Positions 17,456 through 27,209 are shown, numbered from the stretch's first letter. The stretch is 64,000 bases of DNA from Pseudomonas antarctica (GCF_001647715.1 NZ_CP015600.1:2852001-2916000); one strand, 5' to 3'. The notes: generated from the letters alone by a model not told the origin. Numbers and translations: made by a program.

Positions 17456-17576
17456 AATGTGGGAGCGGGCTTTTGTGGGAGCTGGCTTGCCTGCGATGGC
17501 ATCCACTCGGCTTAACTGACAGACCGAGGTGTCTGCATCGCAGGCAAGCCAGCGCCCACCTAAAGCAGCTCCCACA
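17456..17576. repeat. nested REP cluster in the mtlE-mtlF gap
   Basis: An outer class A-like pair, ATGTGGGAGCGGGC (17457 on) and GCAGCTCCCACAT (to 17576), encloses a complete class B REPIN: TGTGGGAGCTGGCTTGCCTG near 17474 and its inverted partner near 17536-17560. It looks like a class B REPIN inserted into an older REP pair. Confidence 0.7.
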
Positions 17577-17613
17577 TGAAACGGGTCCCCACATTGACAG
17601 TGGCTAGCCTGCT

Positions 17614-18936
17614 TTACTTGGGATAACCCGCCCGCTTCATTTCACGCTCGGTGGTGGTCTGCGCGGCGGTCAAGGCTTGATCCACCGTTTGCTGACCGGT
17701 CAGCGCGCCCGAGAAGAACTTGCCGACCTGGGTACCAATCGCCTGGAATTCAGGAATGGTCACCAACTGGATACCGATATACGGCACTGGCTTGAGGGTC
17801 GGTTTGGTCGGGTCGGCGACTTTCAGCGATTCGAGGGTCACTTTGGCGAACGGCGCCGCCTTCATGTACTCGTCGCTGTAGGTCGACTTGCGCGTACCTG
17901 GCGGTACGTTGGCAATGCCGTCGGTCTTGGCGACCAGTTGGCTGTATTCCTTGGAAGTGGCCCAACTGGTGAACACCTTGGCGGCGTCCTTGGCTTTGGA
18001 ACTGGTCGGAATAGCCAGGGACCAGGAGTACAGCCACGACGTGCCCTTGTCGGTTTTCTCGTGTGGGGCGAAGGTGAAGCCGACATGGTCGGACACCTTG
18101 CTCTGGGTTTTGTCGGTCACGAACGAGCCGGCCACGCTGGCATCGACCCAGATCGCGCACTTGCCGCTGTTGAACAGCGCCAGGTTTTCGTTGAAACCGT
18201 TGCTGGAAGCCCCCGGTGGGCCGGATTTCTTCATGTTGTCGACGTAGAAGTTCAGCGCGTCCTTCCACTCTGGGCCGTTGAATTCCGGCTGCCACTTCTC
18301 ATCGAACCAGCGCGCACCGTAGCCGTTGGCCAGGGTGGTGATCAGCGCCATGTTCTCGCCCCAACCGGCTTTACCGCGCAGGCACAGGCCGTATTGCTCT
18401 TTGGTCTTGTCGGTGAGTTTTGCCGCGAATTCACCGATCTGAGTCCAGGTCGGGTGCTCAGGCATGGTCAGCCCGGCGTCCTTGAACAGGTCGGTGCGGT
18501 AGTAGGTGATCGAGCTCTCGGCATAGAACGGCAGGGCGTACAGCGAACCTTTTTCAGACAAGCCGTCACGCACAGAAGGGAATACATCGTCGAGTTCGTA
18601 GGACGCCGGCAGGTCTTTCATCGGCTCCAGCCAGCCCTTGGCGCCCCAGAGTGCAGCTTCGTACATGCCGATGGTCAATACATCGAACTGTCCGCCCTGG
18701 GTGGCGATGTCGGTGGTCAGGCGCTGGCGCAGCACGTTTTCTTCGAGCACCACCCAGTTCAGCTTGATGTCCGGATGCTCGGTCTCGAAAGTTTTCGAGA
18801 GCTTTTGCATGCGAATCATGTCGCTGTTGTTGACGGTGGCAATGGTCAGGGTTTGCGCGCCAAGACTGACGGCGCTGAGGGTCATGCATACAGTCATGCA
18901 AGAACAGGTAAGCAGAGCTTTTGCTGTGAACTTCAT
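17614..18936 (-). CDS. mtlE: polyol ABC transporter substrate-binding protein
   Basis: A 440-residue periplasmic binding protein of the MalE type. The signal peptide runs to about LSAVSLGA-QTL. The mature part begins TLTIATVNNSDMIRMQKLSK, as in extracellular solute-binding family 1 proteins. ATG 18936 has GGAG 6 nt upstream; a longer start at 18960 would spoil the signal peptide. It is the first gene of the mtl operon, and a promoter with a tandem operator lies 80-155 nt upstream. It would bind mannitol, arabitol or sorbitol. Confidence 0.93.
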   Translation of the reverse strand: MKFTAKALLTCSCMTVCMTLSAVSLGAQTLTIATVNNSDMIRMQKLSKTFETEHPDIKLNWVVLEENVLRQRLTTDIATQGGQFDVLTIGMYEAALWGAKGWLEPMKDLPASYELDDVFPSVRDGLSEKGSLYALPFYAESSITYYRTDLFKDAGLTMPEHPTWTQIGEFAAKLTDKTKEQYGLCLRGKAGWGENMALITTLANGYGARWFDEKWQPEFNGPEWKDALNFYVDNMKKSGPPGASSNGFNENLALFNSGKCAIWVDASVAGSFVTDKTQSKVSDHVGFTFAPHEKTDKGTSWLYSWSLAIPTSSKAKDAAKVFTSWATSKEYSQLVAKTDGIANVPPGTRKSTYSDEYMKAAPFAKVTLESLKVADPTKPTLKPVPYIGIQLVTIPEFQAIGTQVGKFFSGALTGQQTVDQALTAAQTTTEREMKRAGYPK

Positions 18937-19025
18937 CGCGCACTCCATTTCCGCGCCCAAGGGCTACGGAAGGACAGTTATTGTTGTTGTGTCTTCCTAC
19001 AAGCAGTCAGGAAGAGTGTGCGTTG

Positions 19026-19054
19026 ATTACAGCCTTCAAATGGGGATATGACAA
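19026..19054 (-). promoter_or_regulatory. mtl operon promoter
   Basis: On the minus strand, TTGTCA (19049-19054) as -35 and TGTAAT (19026-19031) as -10 with an exact 17-bp spacer; each matches consensus at five of six positions. The start would be near 19019, giving an ~80 nt leader to mtlE. The -35 overlaps the promoter-proximal operator half-site. Confidence 0.6.
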
Positions 19055-19091
19055 ATCCTTGGGCGCACTGGGACTGATACTTTTTTGCACT
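19048..19091 (-). promoter_or_regulatory. tandem 22-bp repeat, candidate MtlR (AraC-type) operator
   Basis: Two adjacent direct repeats on the minus strand, 19091-19070 and 19069-19048. Both have AGTGC at the start, AAG-AT in the middle and GTC near the end. The 22-bp period (two helical turns) and overlap with the -35 fit an activating AraC/XylS dimer. Confidence 0.55.
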
Positions 19092-19155
19092 GCCTGAGGC
19101 AGCGCGCCTCCCGCACCGACCACAGCAGCGAATGCGGGCAAGACGGCTGCCTGGA

Positions 19156-22100
19156 TTAATCGGCGAAGTCGAAGACATCGTTGATCATGGGCTTACTGAA
19201 AACGCCCTTGCCAGTCCCCTCGATCAACGTGAAGGTGCCATCCGGGTTGATATCAACGCCCAGTGAGCTGGCTATTGTGGTGTCCACGCCCGGCTTTTTC
19301 AGGATAGCCAGCAGTGGTTTTTTTCCGTTGGACTCTTGTCCCAATACAACCCCCATGCCCACCGCAGATTGGGAGTCGATGCCGCCTACAAATATGACTT
19401 TGCCGCCATTCGCCAATGACGTGTTCAGTTCATCCAGTACGTGATAAGTATCTTTATCGAATAAGCCGAATTCCAGATTACTGCCGGTCAGATGCATCAA
19501 TGTGCGTTTTTGATACACGCCGTCCTTCAGGTCAGTCAGCACGGCGAGTGCAGAGCAGTCTGTGAGACTGCGAGTCGACAATTGGGTGTGCGGGTCTTCC
19601 GCGGTATGCGAGTAACCCATCAGCACTTCAACGGGAGGTTTGATCTTCGGGGCCCCAAAGGTGCGCGGTTGATAATCGACCTTGGTTGTGTAAATCACCG
19701 GCTTTTCATCACTGCCAATATTAAGTTCAATCTCCGTGCCATTATCTTTCATGACGTTAAATTCGATATCGCGCCCAGCGAGCTTGCGGTTCATTTCCGT
19801 TTGGGCCATGAGGTGGATGTCATTGTCACTGAGGGTTGGATAGTGTCTGCGGTAACCCGCCGATGCATCTTCGTAGATCTTGAATGGATCTTCACCGTCA
19901 ATGCCCAGGTAGTCTGTAATGATTTCCTGCTCAAAACCCTTTACGCGCACGCCTGTGAGTGCATGAAGTTGCGCCGCGAGGGACTGTTCAGCCCCGTTAC
20001 CGGAGTAGCACGCTAATAACCGCACGTCGCTATAGTCTCGGATGTCTATGCCGCGCGCCAACAATTCGCGGTCTATATCTACCGCTGCGTAACGCTTGCC
20101 CTCTTCCCCAAAGATGTACGCAGGCTCTTCGCCTATGGGTTTCTCACCATGGCCCATGATGTTGAGGCGTTGCTTGCCGTTGTACGTGTCCTCGAAGACT
20201 TGAATGTCGCCGGTAAGCGGTTTGATCTCCTGCGCACCGCCCAGGACGATGCGGTTTTTCGACGGGGAGGCGGGCGGTGCCACGTCATCGACCAACAGGC
20301 TGGTGCCGCTGGCCGGCCTTGCTGAGAGGGCGGTGGATTGTTCAGGCAATGATCGCGCTTTGAAATGGATCAACAGTGTCGCAAGGTTGACCAGCAGATC
20401 TGTCAGCGCCGCTTCTTTCCCCTTCGAGCCCTCATCACCCAGAACCTCCAGGTCCTTGATGATGCCTTCAGCCTGCAGCAGCAAACCGAGTACGGCGCCG
20501 GGTCCGCGCAGTGCTGGCAGTACTGCATTGAGTAGCAGGAAACCCCCAGTTTTCAGAGACACCCACCGGTTTTGTGCATCGGATGTCGATTGTTGTTCGG
20601 CCAGGGTGATCAAGCTGTGGGCGTTGGCCTCGTACAGGTATTCCATCAATTTTCCGTCTTGCAGCGTTTGCTGCAGTCGGGTGTCCACGGCCAAGGGGAT
20701 TGTCTCGTTGGCGGAAACGGACCCCAGGCTGTAGCCGAATATCACCAGGTTGGGGTGTTTAAAACCGTTGCCGCGGTAGAGCTGTCGGGTATTTTCGTCG
20801 GGTAACCAGGCGAGGGTATCGTTTTGCAGCTTGCCTGGCTGCTGTATGGCTTCCAGCAGTGCCTGGTGAGAAGGAAATTGCAGGAGCGGGGCATCGGCAA
20901 CCAGCGGGCGATAGAGAATATGCGGGCCGGTTGTGCTGTCTTTGGGTTCGATCAGGTAGGCACCTTCGACCACATCGGTTTTACCTTGCGCCTTATTGTC
21001 AAAGGCCAGTGGTCGAATAACGATGTTCTTCCCGTCCAGGGTCCTGGGGCCTGGCCCCGGCTTGAGTATCTCCTGGACATACCGGAACCCCGTGTTGTTG
21101 AAACCGGCTTCTCCCTTGATGCTCAGTTCCAGCGCTTTGAGTTGTAGTTCGATGGGCACTTGCTGGACAAACAGTGACCGGCGTTCCGCCATTTTGGCGG
21201 GGTCGTCGAGGAGTTTTTCCTTGAGCAAGGCGGGGTAGGTCTTGCCGATATCAAGGTCGGTAACCAGTTTTTTAAGCACACCCTCTTGCTCAAGTGCGGG
21301 CACCCGGACTTTGATTTCTACGCCGTTTTCATCCTTGAGCCCTGACTTGAAGAAGACCTCTATTTGGCCATCAGGCAGCCCCGACAGGTTATTGAGCAGC
21401 ATGTCCGTCAGGCTCATGGTTTGGCGATCGATAAAGCCAGAACCCAGTGTCCCGTAAGCCACTTTGAAGACCACCTCCAGATTCGCGGCGGCGTGCTGCG
21501 TGAGCTTTTGGCTTTCGGGCAATAGGTCAAATTGCTGCTGTGCAAAAGCGCGGATGTCCTTGATGTCGCTGTTGTACGCAGCGCCTTTATTGCGCTGTAT
21601 GAAGCTTGCCAGCCCCTGGCTGAGTTCATGCATTACAAAACGTTCCGCTTCACCGGCATTGCTCATCCAGTCGGGCAACCGGGTTTTTGCGTGCGACGGG
21701 GCCTTTGCGTCAGTCGGTGGTAACTGTTTGAACAGGCTGTCGCTCTGATGCTGTTTGATAAGGGTATCGGCCTGGGCGTCGAACATATTGCCGGAGAGCT
21801 TCTCCAGGGTATCCCCGGCCTTTTCGATGTCGTCCCAGGCGTTATACGGTGTGATTTTTCCACTGGGCTCCACCAGCAAGAGGATTTGACGATCTGATTG
21901 CGACAGGTAGCGATGAATCACCCAATTCGGCGTGGAACCCGGCGTGGAACCGGCCAGGGTATAGACGGTAGCGTCCGATGAATTGGGATCAAGTGGTGCG
22001 GGGCGCGTCGATCCTTGGGGGTGCCTCACGACCATGTCCACGGTTTTACGTTGCTCGTCATCCAGGCCGGGTTGTTTCATGCTGGCCAGTTGCAGGTTGC

Positions 22101-23820
22101 TGCGCAGAATATGACTGACCAACGTACGTCGGCTGCCGGTGAAGGCGGTGTTGGCATGGGTCGCAGTGCTGAAGGCTTGCTTGTTCCAGTATTCGCGCGA
22201 ATCAGTCGCGAAGGCTTGGTTGAGTCGGCCCGGTAGCTCACCTATGACATCGCTTAGGGCCGTCAAATCCAGGCCGAGCGGGACGTCGGCAGCGTTGCCC
22301 GTGCGGGCCAGCAAGTCAGGGCGAGTGTCAAACGCTCTATCGGTGCTGGTGAAGTTCGGGGCCTCACCGCCGGCCAGGTAGTCCCAGGCAAATGTCATCA
22401 ATTGTGTTTGCTTAACTTTTCCAGGGGTGTCCGCGACGGATGTTTCAATGGCGATCTGGTTGACGTCGACGTCCAGTGACGGGGCCGCCTGCTTTATCCG
22501 CTCGCTGAGCAATCGTGCGACCACCGAGTACACGTTGGGCTCACCGGCAAACTGACGGCGTGCAATCGCGGCCGCCGGGTCGAGGGCCGGGATGGGCTTT
22601 TCAACCGCTGGTGCAACCCCCTCAGGTTGAGTTGCGCTTGGGTTTGCGAGCTTCTGGATGGCGGCGCGTTGCCGTGCCTGAGCTGCGCTGGAGCGTGTGT
22701 CTGTCGCAGGGGTGTCTTTGCTCAATGCGTGAAAGCCGTTGCGACTGAGCGTTGAGGCTTGTTTGAGTACGCTCGTCAACGTGCCGTCATTGTTTGGCTC
22801 GCCGTAAAATTTACTGATCCAGGAGAGGCTGATCTGCACGTCTTTGCCGGGCGGCACGCTTGTGTTGCGCAGGGTTTGCCCGAGGGTTGAGTATTCAGGT
22901 ATCTCAGAAACCGAAAAGCCGGTGCGCGGGCCTTTGTCGTAACGCGCCATTTCCGGCCTGATACTTAACAAGGCGCTGCTATACAGTCTCGCCATTTCCA
23001 AGTCAGCTTCCTCAACTGACGGCTTGAGCGTGCGCTGAAAAGGGGAGAGAAGCTCGGGCTTCAATGCGATTTCCCCAGCAAAATCTTCTATCGCTTCACG
23101 TTGTTGCTCTTGAATGCGCGAATAAACCGGGTTGAGCCCTCGGGCTTTTGAGTCAGGCTCACGCAGCGCGTCGAAGGAGTGGTGGTGTTGCTGCAGGGTG
23201 ATCAATCGGAGCATGTCCGCTGGTCTGCCGTCATGGCGCGCGGCGTAGAAGTCGCCTATTACCTCGGTAGAGGCACGGTGTGCGCCGGTATACCTGATCA
23301 ATTCTTTAGGCGGCGAGGCGAACGCTCGAGCGGCGGCCGTAACGGCTGCGGTGGCCTGCTCATAGCCAGTATCATATTTACTGAACGTGGCAAGTTTGCC
23401 GTTTGCAATGCAATCAATAGCCCATCCTGATTGCGTGTTCAGTTTGAGGGTTGAGGTATCAATTTTGTGTTTGCTTGCGAAACTTGCAAACGGTTCGCTT
23501 TGAATGGCATGGGTAAGTTGAGCCCAGGCTCTACCGAACGTTGAGAAGGGAGGAATATCGGCAATCACCGTAGCCTCCCGCGAGCGCTTCTTTCCAGCGG
23601 GATCGGCAATGACTTGATCCATCAATGCAGCGCTATGCAGGGAGGAGAGGGCTGCATCGCCTGCTCTGATCAATTGGGTTGCGATCTTTGTGGTGGTCAG
23701 GTCCACCACTGGGCCGGAACGCTTAATCCGTGCAGGATGAGTAGAGGTGGCTTCGGATTGGGATGGGGTGAGGGTTACAGACGAGGGATGCAGGCTGGAG
23801 CGAAAGGGCTCGATTCTCAT
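19156..23820 (-). CDS. large toxin-like protein with C80-like protease and CheD/CNF-like C-terminus
   Basis: A 1554-residue protein without a Sec signal. Residues 1-1085 are helical and not recognised with certainty; they recall the very large Pseudomonas toxins annotated as dermonecrotic-toxin-like. Two hydrophobic stretches (about 1093-1116 and 1137-1153) could insert in a membrane. Residues ~1189-1330 look like a C80/clan CD self-cleaving cysteine protease: H1224 in LNIMGHGE and C1271 in VRLLACYSGNG, 47 residues apart (45 in C. difficile TcdB). The last ~160 residues have C1422 (LTDCSALAVL) and H1443 (LMHLTGS), then a helix and KVIFVGGID, resembling the Cys-His deamidase fold of CheD and CNF1. 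AGGAAAA lies about 10 nt before ATG. It sits between mtlE and the AraC-type regulator. The gene is secure; the domain reading is inference. Confidence 0.72.
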   Translation of the reverse strand: MRIEPFRSSLHPSSVTLTPSQSEATSTHPARIKRSGPVVDLTTTKIATQLIRAGDAALSSLHSAALMDQVIADPAGKKRSREATVIADIPPFSTFGRAWAQLTHAIQSEPFASFASKHKIDTSTLKLNTQSGWAIDCIANGKLATFSKYDTGYEQATAAVTAAARAFASPPKELIRYTGAHRASTEVIGDFYAARHDGRPADMLRLITLQQHHHSFDALREPDSKARGLNPVYSRIQEQQREAIEDFAGEIALKPELLSPFQRTLKPSVEEADLEMARLYSSALLSIRPEMARYDKGPRTGFSVSEIPEYSTLGQTLRNTSVPPGKDVQISLSWISKFYGEPNNDGTLTSVLKQASTLSRNGFHALSKDTPATDTRSSAAQARQRAAIQKLANPSATQPEGVAPAVEKPIPALDPAAAIARRQFAGEPNVYSVVARLLSERIKQAAPSLDVDVNQIAIETSVADTPGKVKQTQLMTFAWDYLAGGEAPNFTSTDRAFDTRPDLLARTGNAADVPLGLDLTALSDVIGELPGRLNQAFATDSREYWNKQAFSTATHANTAFTGSRRTLVSHILRSNLQLASMKQPGLDDEQRKTVDMVVRHPQGSTRPAPLDPNSSDATVYTLAGSTPGSTPNWVIHRYLSQSDRQILLLVEPSGKITPYNAWDDIEKAGDTLEKLSGNMFDAQADTLIKQHQSDSLFKQLPPTDAKAPSHAKTRLPDWMSNAGEAERFVMHELSQGLASFIQRNKGAAYNSDIKDIRAFAQQQFDLLPESQKLTQHAAANLEVVFKVAYGTLGSGFIDRQTMSLTDMLLNNLSGLPDGQIEVFFKSGLKDENGVEIKVRVPALEQEGVLKKLVTDLDIGKTYPALLKEKLLDDPAKMAERRSLFVQQVPIELQLKALELSIKGEAGFNNTGFRYVQEILKPGPGPRTLDGKNIVIRPLAFDNKAQGKTDVVEGAYLIEPKDSTTGPHILYRPLVADAPLLQFPSHQALLEAIQQPGKLQNDTLAWLPDENTRQLYRGNGFKHPNLVIFGYSLGSVSANETIPLAVDTRLQQTLQDGKLMEYLYEANAHSLITLAEQQSTSDAQNRWVSLKTGGFLLLNAVLPALRGPGAVLGLLLQAEGIIKDLEVLGDEGSKGKEAALTDLLVNLATLLIHFKARSLPEQSTALSARPASGTSLLVDDVAPPASPSKNRIVLGGAQEIKPLTGDIQVFEDTYNGKQRLNIMGHGEKPIGEEPAYIFGEEGKRYAAVDIDRELLARGIDIRDYSDVRLLACYSGNGAEQSLAAQLHALTGVRVKGFEQEIITDYLGIDGEDPFKIYEDASAGYRRHYPTLSDNDIHLMAQTEMNRKLAGRDIEFNVMKDNGTEIELNIGSDEKPVIYTTKVDYQPRTFGAPKIKPPVEVLMGYSHTAEDPHTQLSTRSLTDCSALAVLTDLKDGVYQKRTLMHLTGSNLEFGLFDKDTYHVLDELNTSLANGGKVIFVGGIDSQSAVGMGVVLGQESNGKKPLLAILKKPGVDTTIASSLGVDINPDGTFTLIEGTGKGVFSKPMINDVFDFAD

Positions 23821-24040
23821 GAGCGCGTTTTCCTAACGGTGCGAGAGCTAAGGTATACGCAGTAGTTATTTAATGCGTACATCGCGGATAAGTCTCGTGG
23901 AAACTTACCTTTGAACCGTAGGTTTATTGGTCGTAAGCGAGCGGAAGTTCACCTTCCAGTGTTGCCGGATGTGAGGCGGTACAGCCAATGTTTACGAAGG
24001 GCACACAGCGGTGCAGGGATTGGGCTCATCACATGAATAA

Positions 24041-24946
24041 CTACCCCAGGTTCTGCTCCGTCAAGCGCTGCACCGCCAGCCGGCGGTAGTGGGAAGGGGT
24101 CATGCCCTTGAGCTGCTGGAAGCGTCGGTTAAAGTTGGAGATGTTGTTGAAACCCGACTCAAAGCACACGTCCGTCACGGCTTTATCGCCGTCCGCCAGC
24201 AACTCGCAGGACTTGCTGATGCGCAGGCGGTTCACAAACTCGATAAACGTTCGCCCCGTCGCCTGTTTGAATACCCTGGAGAAATAGGTGGGCTTCATTC
24301 CCAGGTAGTCCGCCACTTCTTCCAGCGATAACTCGCGGGCGTAATGCGCGAAAATGTAGTCCACCGCGCGGTTCGTGCGGTCGATGCTGTGCTCATCCGC
24401 CAGTTGCGGCGTGGTCACGCCGGACAACAATTGATAGTCCTCACACGCGCTCAGCACTTCCAGCAAGATAAAGAAGTGCCCCAGGCGCGCCATGCCTTGG
24501 GCCTCCTCGATGCGTTGCATCAAGGTCATGGCCTGGGCGATGGTCTTTTTGCAGCGAAATTCGATGCCGCACTGCGCCCTTTCGAGCAGCGGTGCCAGGG
24601 TCTTGAGTTCGGTGAAGATCTGGCTGCCGCCCTCAAACAGTTCATCGGTGAAATTCACCAGCATGTCGCGCTTGGGCACTACCTCGTCTTCATCCACCTG
24701 GCTGATCCAGTTATGGGGCAGGTTGGGGCCGGTGAGGAACAGGCTTTCCGGGTAGAAATTACCGATGTAGTCGCCGATAAACACTTTGCCGGAGCTGGCC
24801 ACGATCAGGTGCAGCTCGTACTCCTTGTGGAAATGCCAGCGCACCAGCGGGCAGGGGAAGCCGTGTTGGCGATAGATGATGGACAGACCGTTGTGATCGT
24901 CCATCAGCTCGTAGGAAGGGTCGGTGATTCGCGTTGCTCGGGTCAT
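24041..24946 (-). CDS. mtlR: AraC-family transcriptional activator of the mtl operon
   Basis: A 301-residue regulator with an N-terminal cupin-like sensing domain (HFHKEYELHLIVASSGKVFI) and a C-terminal double helix-turn-helix. The first HTH is LSLEEVADYLGMKPTYFSRV and the second AVTDVCFESGFNNISNFNRR, then FQQLKGMTPSHYRR. In P. fluorescens the activator mtlR stands next to mtlE. Here the same order is kept, but a 4.7 kb toxin-like gene lies between them. The tandem operator at 19048-19091 is its probable target. Confidence 0.85.
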   Translation of the reverse strand: MTRATRITDPSYELMDDHNGLSIIYRQHGFPCPLVRWHFHKEYELHLIVASSGKVFIGDYIGNFYPESLFLTGPNLPHNWISQVDEDEVVPKRDMLVNFTDELFEGGSQIFTELKTLAPLLERAQCGIEFRCKKTIAQAMTLMQRIEEAQGMARLGHFFILLEVLSACEDYQLLSGVTTPQLADEHSIDRTNRAVDYIFAHYARELSLEEVADYLGMKPTYFSRVFKQATGRTFIEFVNRLRISKSCELLADGDKAVTDVCFESGFNNISNFNRRFQQLKGMTPSHYRRLAVQRLTEQNLG

Positions 24947-25018
24947 GCTGCCGTCGCTTTATTGTGGTTGCTGCTTGGGATAATGCCCCCTTGCGCGTGA
25001 CCTCGCCAGCGTCGGTGT

Positions 25019-26308
25019 TTATACGGTGCGGTTTTTTGCCTCGATCCACTGGGACATGTACTGCGTACTTTTATGCGCGTGGTGGCGCAGCATGCTGCCG
25101 GTGAAGTTGTCCCGGCGATGGCTGGCAAGTTGGCTGCGGCAACGCTCCAGGCAGTCCACCAGTGCGGGGCCATGGAGGGTTTGGTCGTAGCGACGGGCCA
25201 GCAATTGGCGGCCGTCTTCCTGGGCTTGGGTCCAGCGCTCGAGGTCTTGGTACAGCGCCACGGCCGCAGCGGCCAGGCCCGTCGCGCTTTGCTCAATCGC
25301 GCCCGGCCACGGCTGTTCATCCCCCATGGCCTCGGCGCCAATCGGCGTGGTGATATTCGGCGTCCCGCAGAGCATGGCATCCGCCAGTTTGCCCTTGATG
25401 CCGGCGCCAAAGCGCAATGGTGCCAGGCAGATACGTGCGGCCGTCATCACTTGCAGGGCGTCTTCAGCCCAGTTCATCACATGAAAACCCTGCGCCGGGT
25501 TGTGCAATGCGGTGGCCTTGGGCGGTGTGTAGGAACCATAGATATGCAGTTGGGCGCCGGGCAATTGCTGGCGGATCAAGGGCCAGAGGCTGTTCTTCAT
25601 CCACAGCACCGCATCCCAATTGGGCGCGTGGCGGAAGTTGCCGATGCTAAGGAAGTGCGCGCGGTCTGCGAACGGTACAAAGGCCTCGGTCGGCGGCTGC
25701 AGCATCAACGGGCACCAGTGGAGCAGGGCGGCGGGCACCTTGAATTGTTCGGTGAGCAGGCGGATTTCCACGTCGGAAATCATCAGGCTGATATCACAGC
25801 GGTAAATGGCCGCGATCTCGCGCTTGGCGACATCCGTGTTGGCCATCAACTGGAATTCTTCCGTCAGCGCCGGTGCAAACAGCGCGCTGAAATCATCGCT
25901 GTCGGGGTGGGCCTTGAGGTGGTCCTTGAGACGCTGGTGGCGGGCATCCCGCAGGCTTTGCAGGTCGGAGGTTTCCAATACGCGCAGGGCATCGGGGCAA
26001 CACTTTTCGACGCGCCAGCCGAACTGTTCCTCCATCATGAAGCGGTCGAACAGTACGATGTCCGGGGACAACGCGCTGACAAAATCATCGAAACTGCTGT
26101 TATTGAGTTCGATCGCGCATTCGGTAATACCCAGCGCCGGCAAGTCTGCCTTGTGCTCGCCTACGGTGGCCGGGCTGCTGAATGTAATGTCCCAGCCCTG
26201 GTCCAGGAAGCTTTGCAGAATCTGCATCATATGCCCGCCGGCCGCCGAGGAGCGCGGCTCCGGCCAGACATAACCAATGACCAGGACTTTGGTGGCGGGC
26301 TGATTCAT
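25019..26308 (-). CDS. glycosyltransferase (GT-B fold, family 4-like)
   Basis: A 429-residue protein. The N-terminal half starts [20 protein letters not shown], a nucleotide-fold motif of GT-B enzymes. The C-terminal half carries the donor-binding block [20 protein letters not shown] and [20 protein letters not shown], with the conserved Gly-Lys-x-x-Glu/Asp-like arrangement. Acceptor and donor sugars are unknown. ATG 26308 is preferred; the frame is open upstream to 26479 but would enter the tpx promoter region. It is followed after 72 nt by mtlR on the same strand. Confidence 0.82.
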   Translation of the reverse strand: MNQPATKVLVIGYVWPEPRSSAAGGHMMQILQSFLDQGWDITFSSPATVGEHKADLPALGITECAIELNNSSFDDFVSALSPDIVLFDRFMMEEQFGWRVEKCCPDALRVLETSDLQSLRDARHQRLKDHLKAHPDSDDFSALFAPALTEEFQLMANTDVAKREIAAIYRCDISLMISDVEIRLLTEQFKVPAALLHWCPLMLQPPTEAFVPFADRAHFLSIGNFRHAPNWDAVLWMKNSLWPLIRQQLPGAQLHIYGSYTPPKATALHNPAQGFHVMNWAEDALQVMTAARICLAPLRFGAGIKGKLADAMLCGTPNITTPIGAEAMGDEQPWPGAIEQSATGLAAAAVALYQDLERWTQAQEDGRQLLARRYDQTLHGPALVDCLERCRSQLASHRRDNFTGSMLRHHAHKSTQYMSQWIEAKNRTV

Positions 26309-26477
26309 CGACAACGGATTCCTTGAGGGGCGTGCGAAAAGCGCGCAATTAAACCATAGGCCCGTGTACTTGGCGCGCCATGAGAATTTATGTCTGGCGG
26401 TAGGTAGCCACCTCAGTTTGTGGTTAACTTCGGGCTCTCGAATTCGTTCAATCAAACCCAGTATAAGGATTCCGTTC

Positions 26478-26978
26478 ATGGCTCAAGTCACCCTTCGTGG
26501 TAACCCTGTCCAGGTTGAAGGCGAATTGCCGCAAACCGGTTCCGCCGCTCCAGCGTTCAGCCTGACCGCCGTTGACCTGTCGCAGGCAACCCTGGAAACG
26601 TTCGCCGGCAAGCGCAAAGTGCTGAACATCTTCCCAAGCGTCGACACCCCGACCTGCGCCACCTCGGTGCGCAAGTTCAATGCCGAGGCCAACACCCTGA
26701 GCAACACGGTTGTGCTGTGCATCTCCTCTGACCTGCCGTTTGCCCAGAAGCGTTTCTGCGGCACTGAAGGCCTGGACAACGTGCTGAGCCTGTCGGATTT
26801 CCGCGACGCCCACTTTGCCGTTGACTACGGTGTGTCCCTGGCCGACGGCCCGCTGCAAGGTCTGACCGCCCGCGCAGTTGTCGTGCTGGATGAAAACAAC
26901 AACGTGCTGCACAGCGAGCTGGTCAGCGAAATCGGTCAAGAGCCGAACTACGAAGCAGCCCTGGCTGTTTTGAAGTAA
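26478..26978 (+). CDS. tpx: thiol peroxidase Tpx (atypical 2-Cys peroxiredoxin)
   Basis: A 166-residue periplasmic or cytosolic peroxidase that reduces hydroperoxides using thioredoxin. The peroxidatic cysteine is C60 in [15 protein letters not shown] and the resolving cysteine C94 in [10 protein letters not shown], at the normal Tpx positions. AAGGAT lies 9 nt before ATG 26478; the in-frame start at 26364 would add an unrelated N-terminus. A strong terminator follows. Confidence 0.95.
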   Translation: MAQVTLRGNPVQVEGELPQTGSAAPAFSLTAVDLSQATLETFAGKRKVLNIFPSVDTPTCATSVRKFNAEANTLSNTVVLCISSDLPFAQKRFCGTEGLDNVLSLSDFRDAHFAVDYGVSLADGPLQGLTARAVVVLDENNNVLHSELVSEIGQEPNYEAALAVLK

Positions 26979-27030
26979 CTGTTTCAGCGCATTACTGTCG
27001 TTTTGCAGTAACACGCTTGATGCATGCTTG

Positions 27031-27058
27031 CGGCCTGGCCTAGTCCAGGCCGTTTTTA
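27031..27058 (+). terminator. intrinsic terminator after tpx
   Basis: Stem CGGCCTGG (27031-27038) / CCAGGCCG (27045-27052), then TTTTTA. Confidence 0.85.
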
Positions 27059-27209
27059 TTTGCCCGTCAGCAGTTTAGTGAAATAGCGAACGGACTAAGG
27101 CCAGAAGTTAAAAGTTGTAAGTCCAAGGTAAATAGCCGGTAAAGGCGCTTTTCTTAATGCGCTCCAGTGCTTATCTTTCAGCCTCCCAAAGAAGAAGCTC
27201 TCGCGCCCA

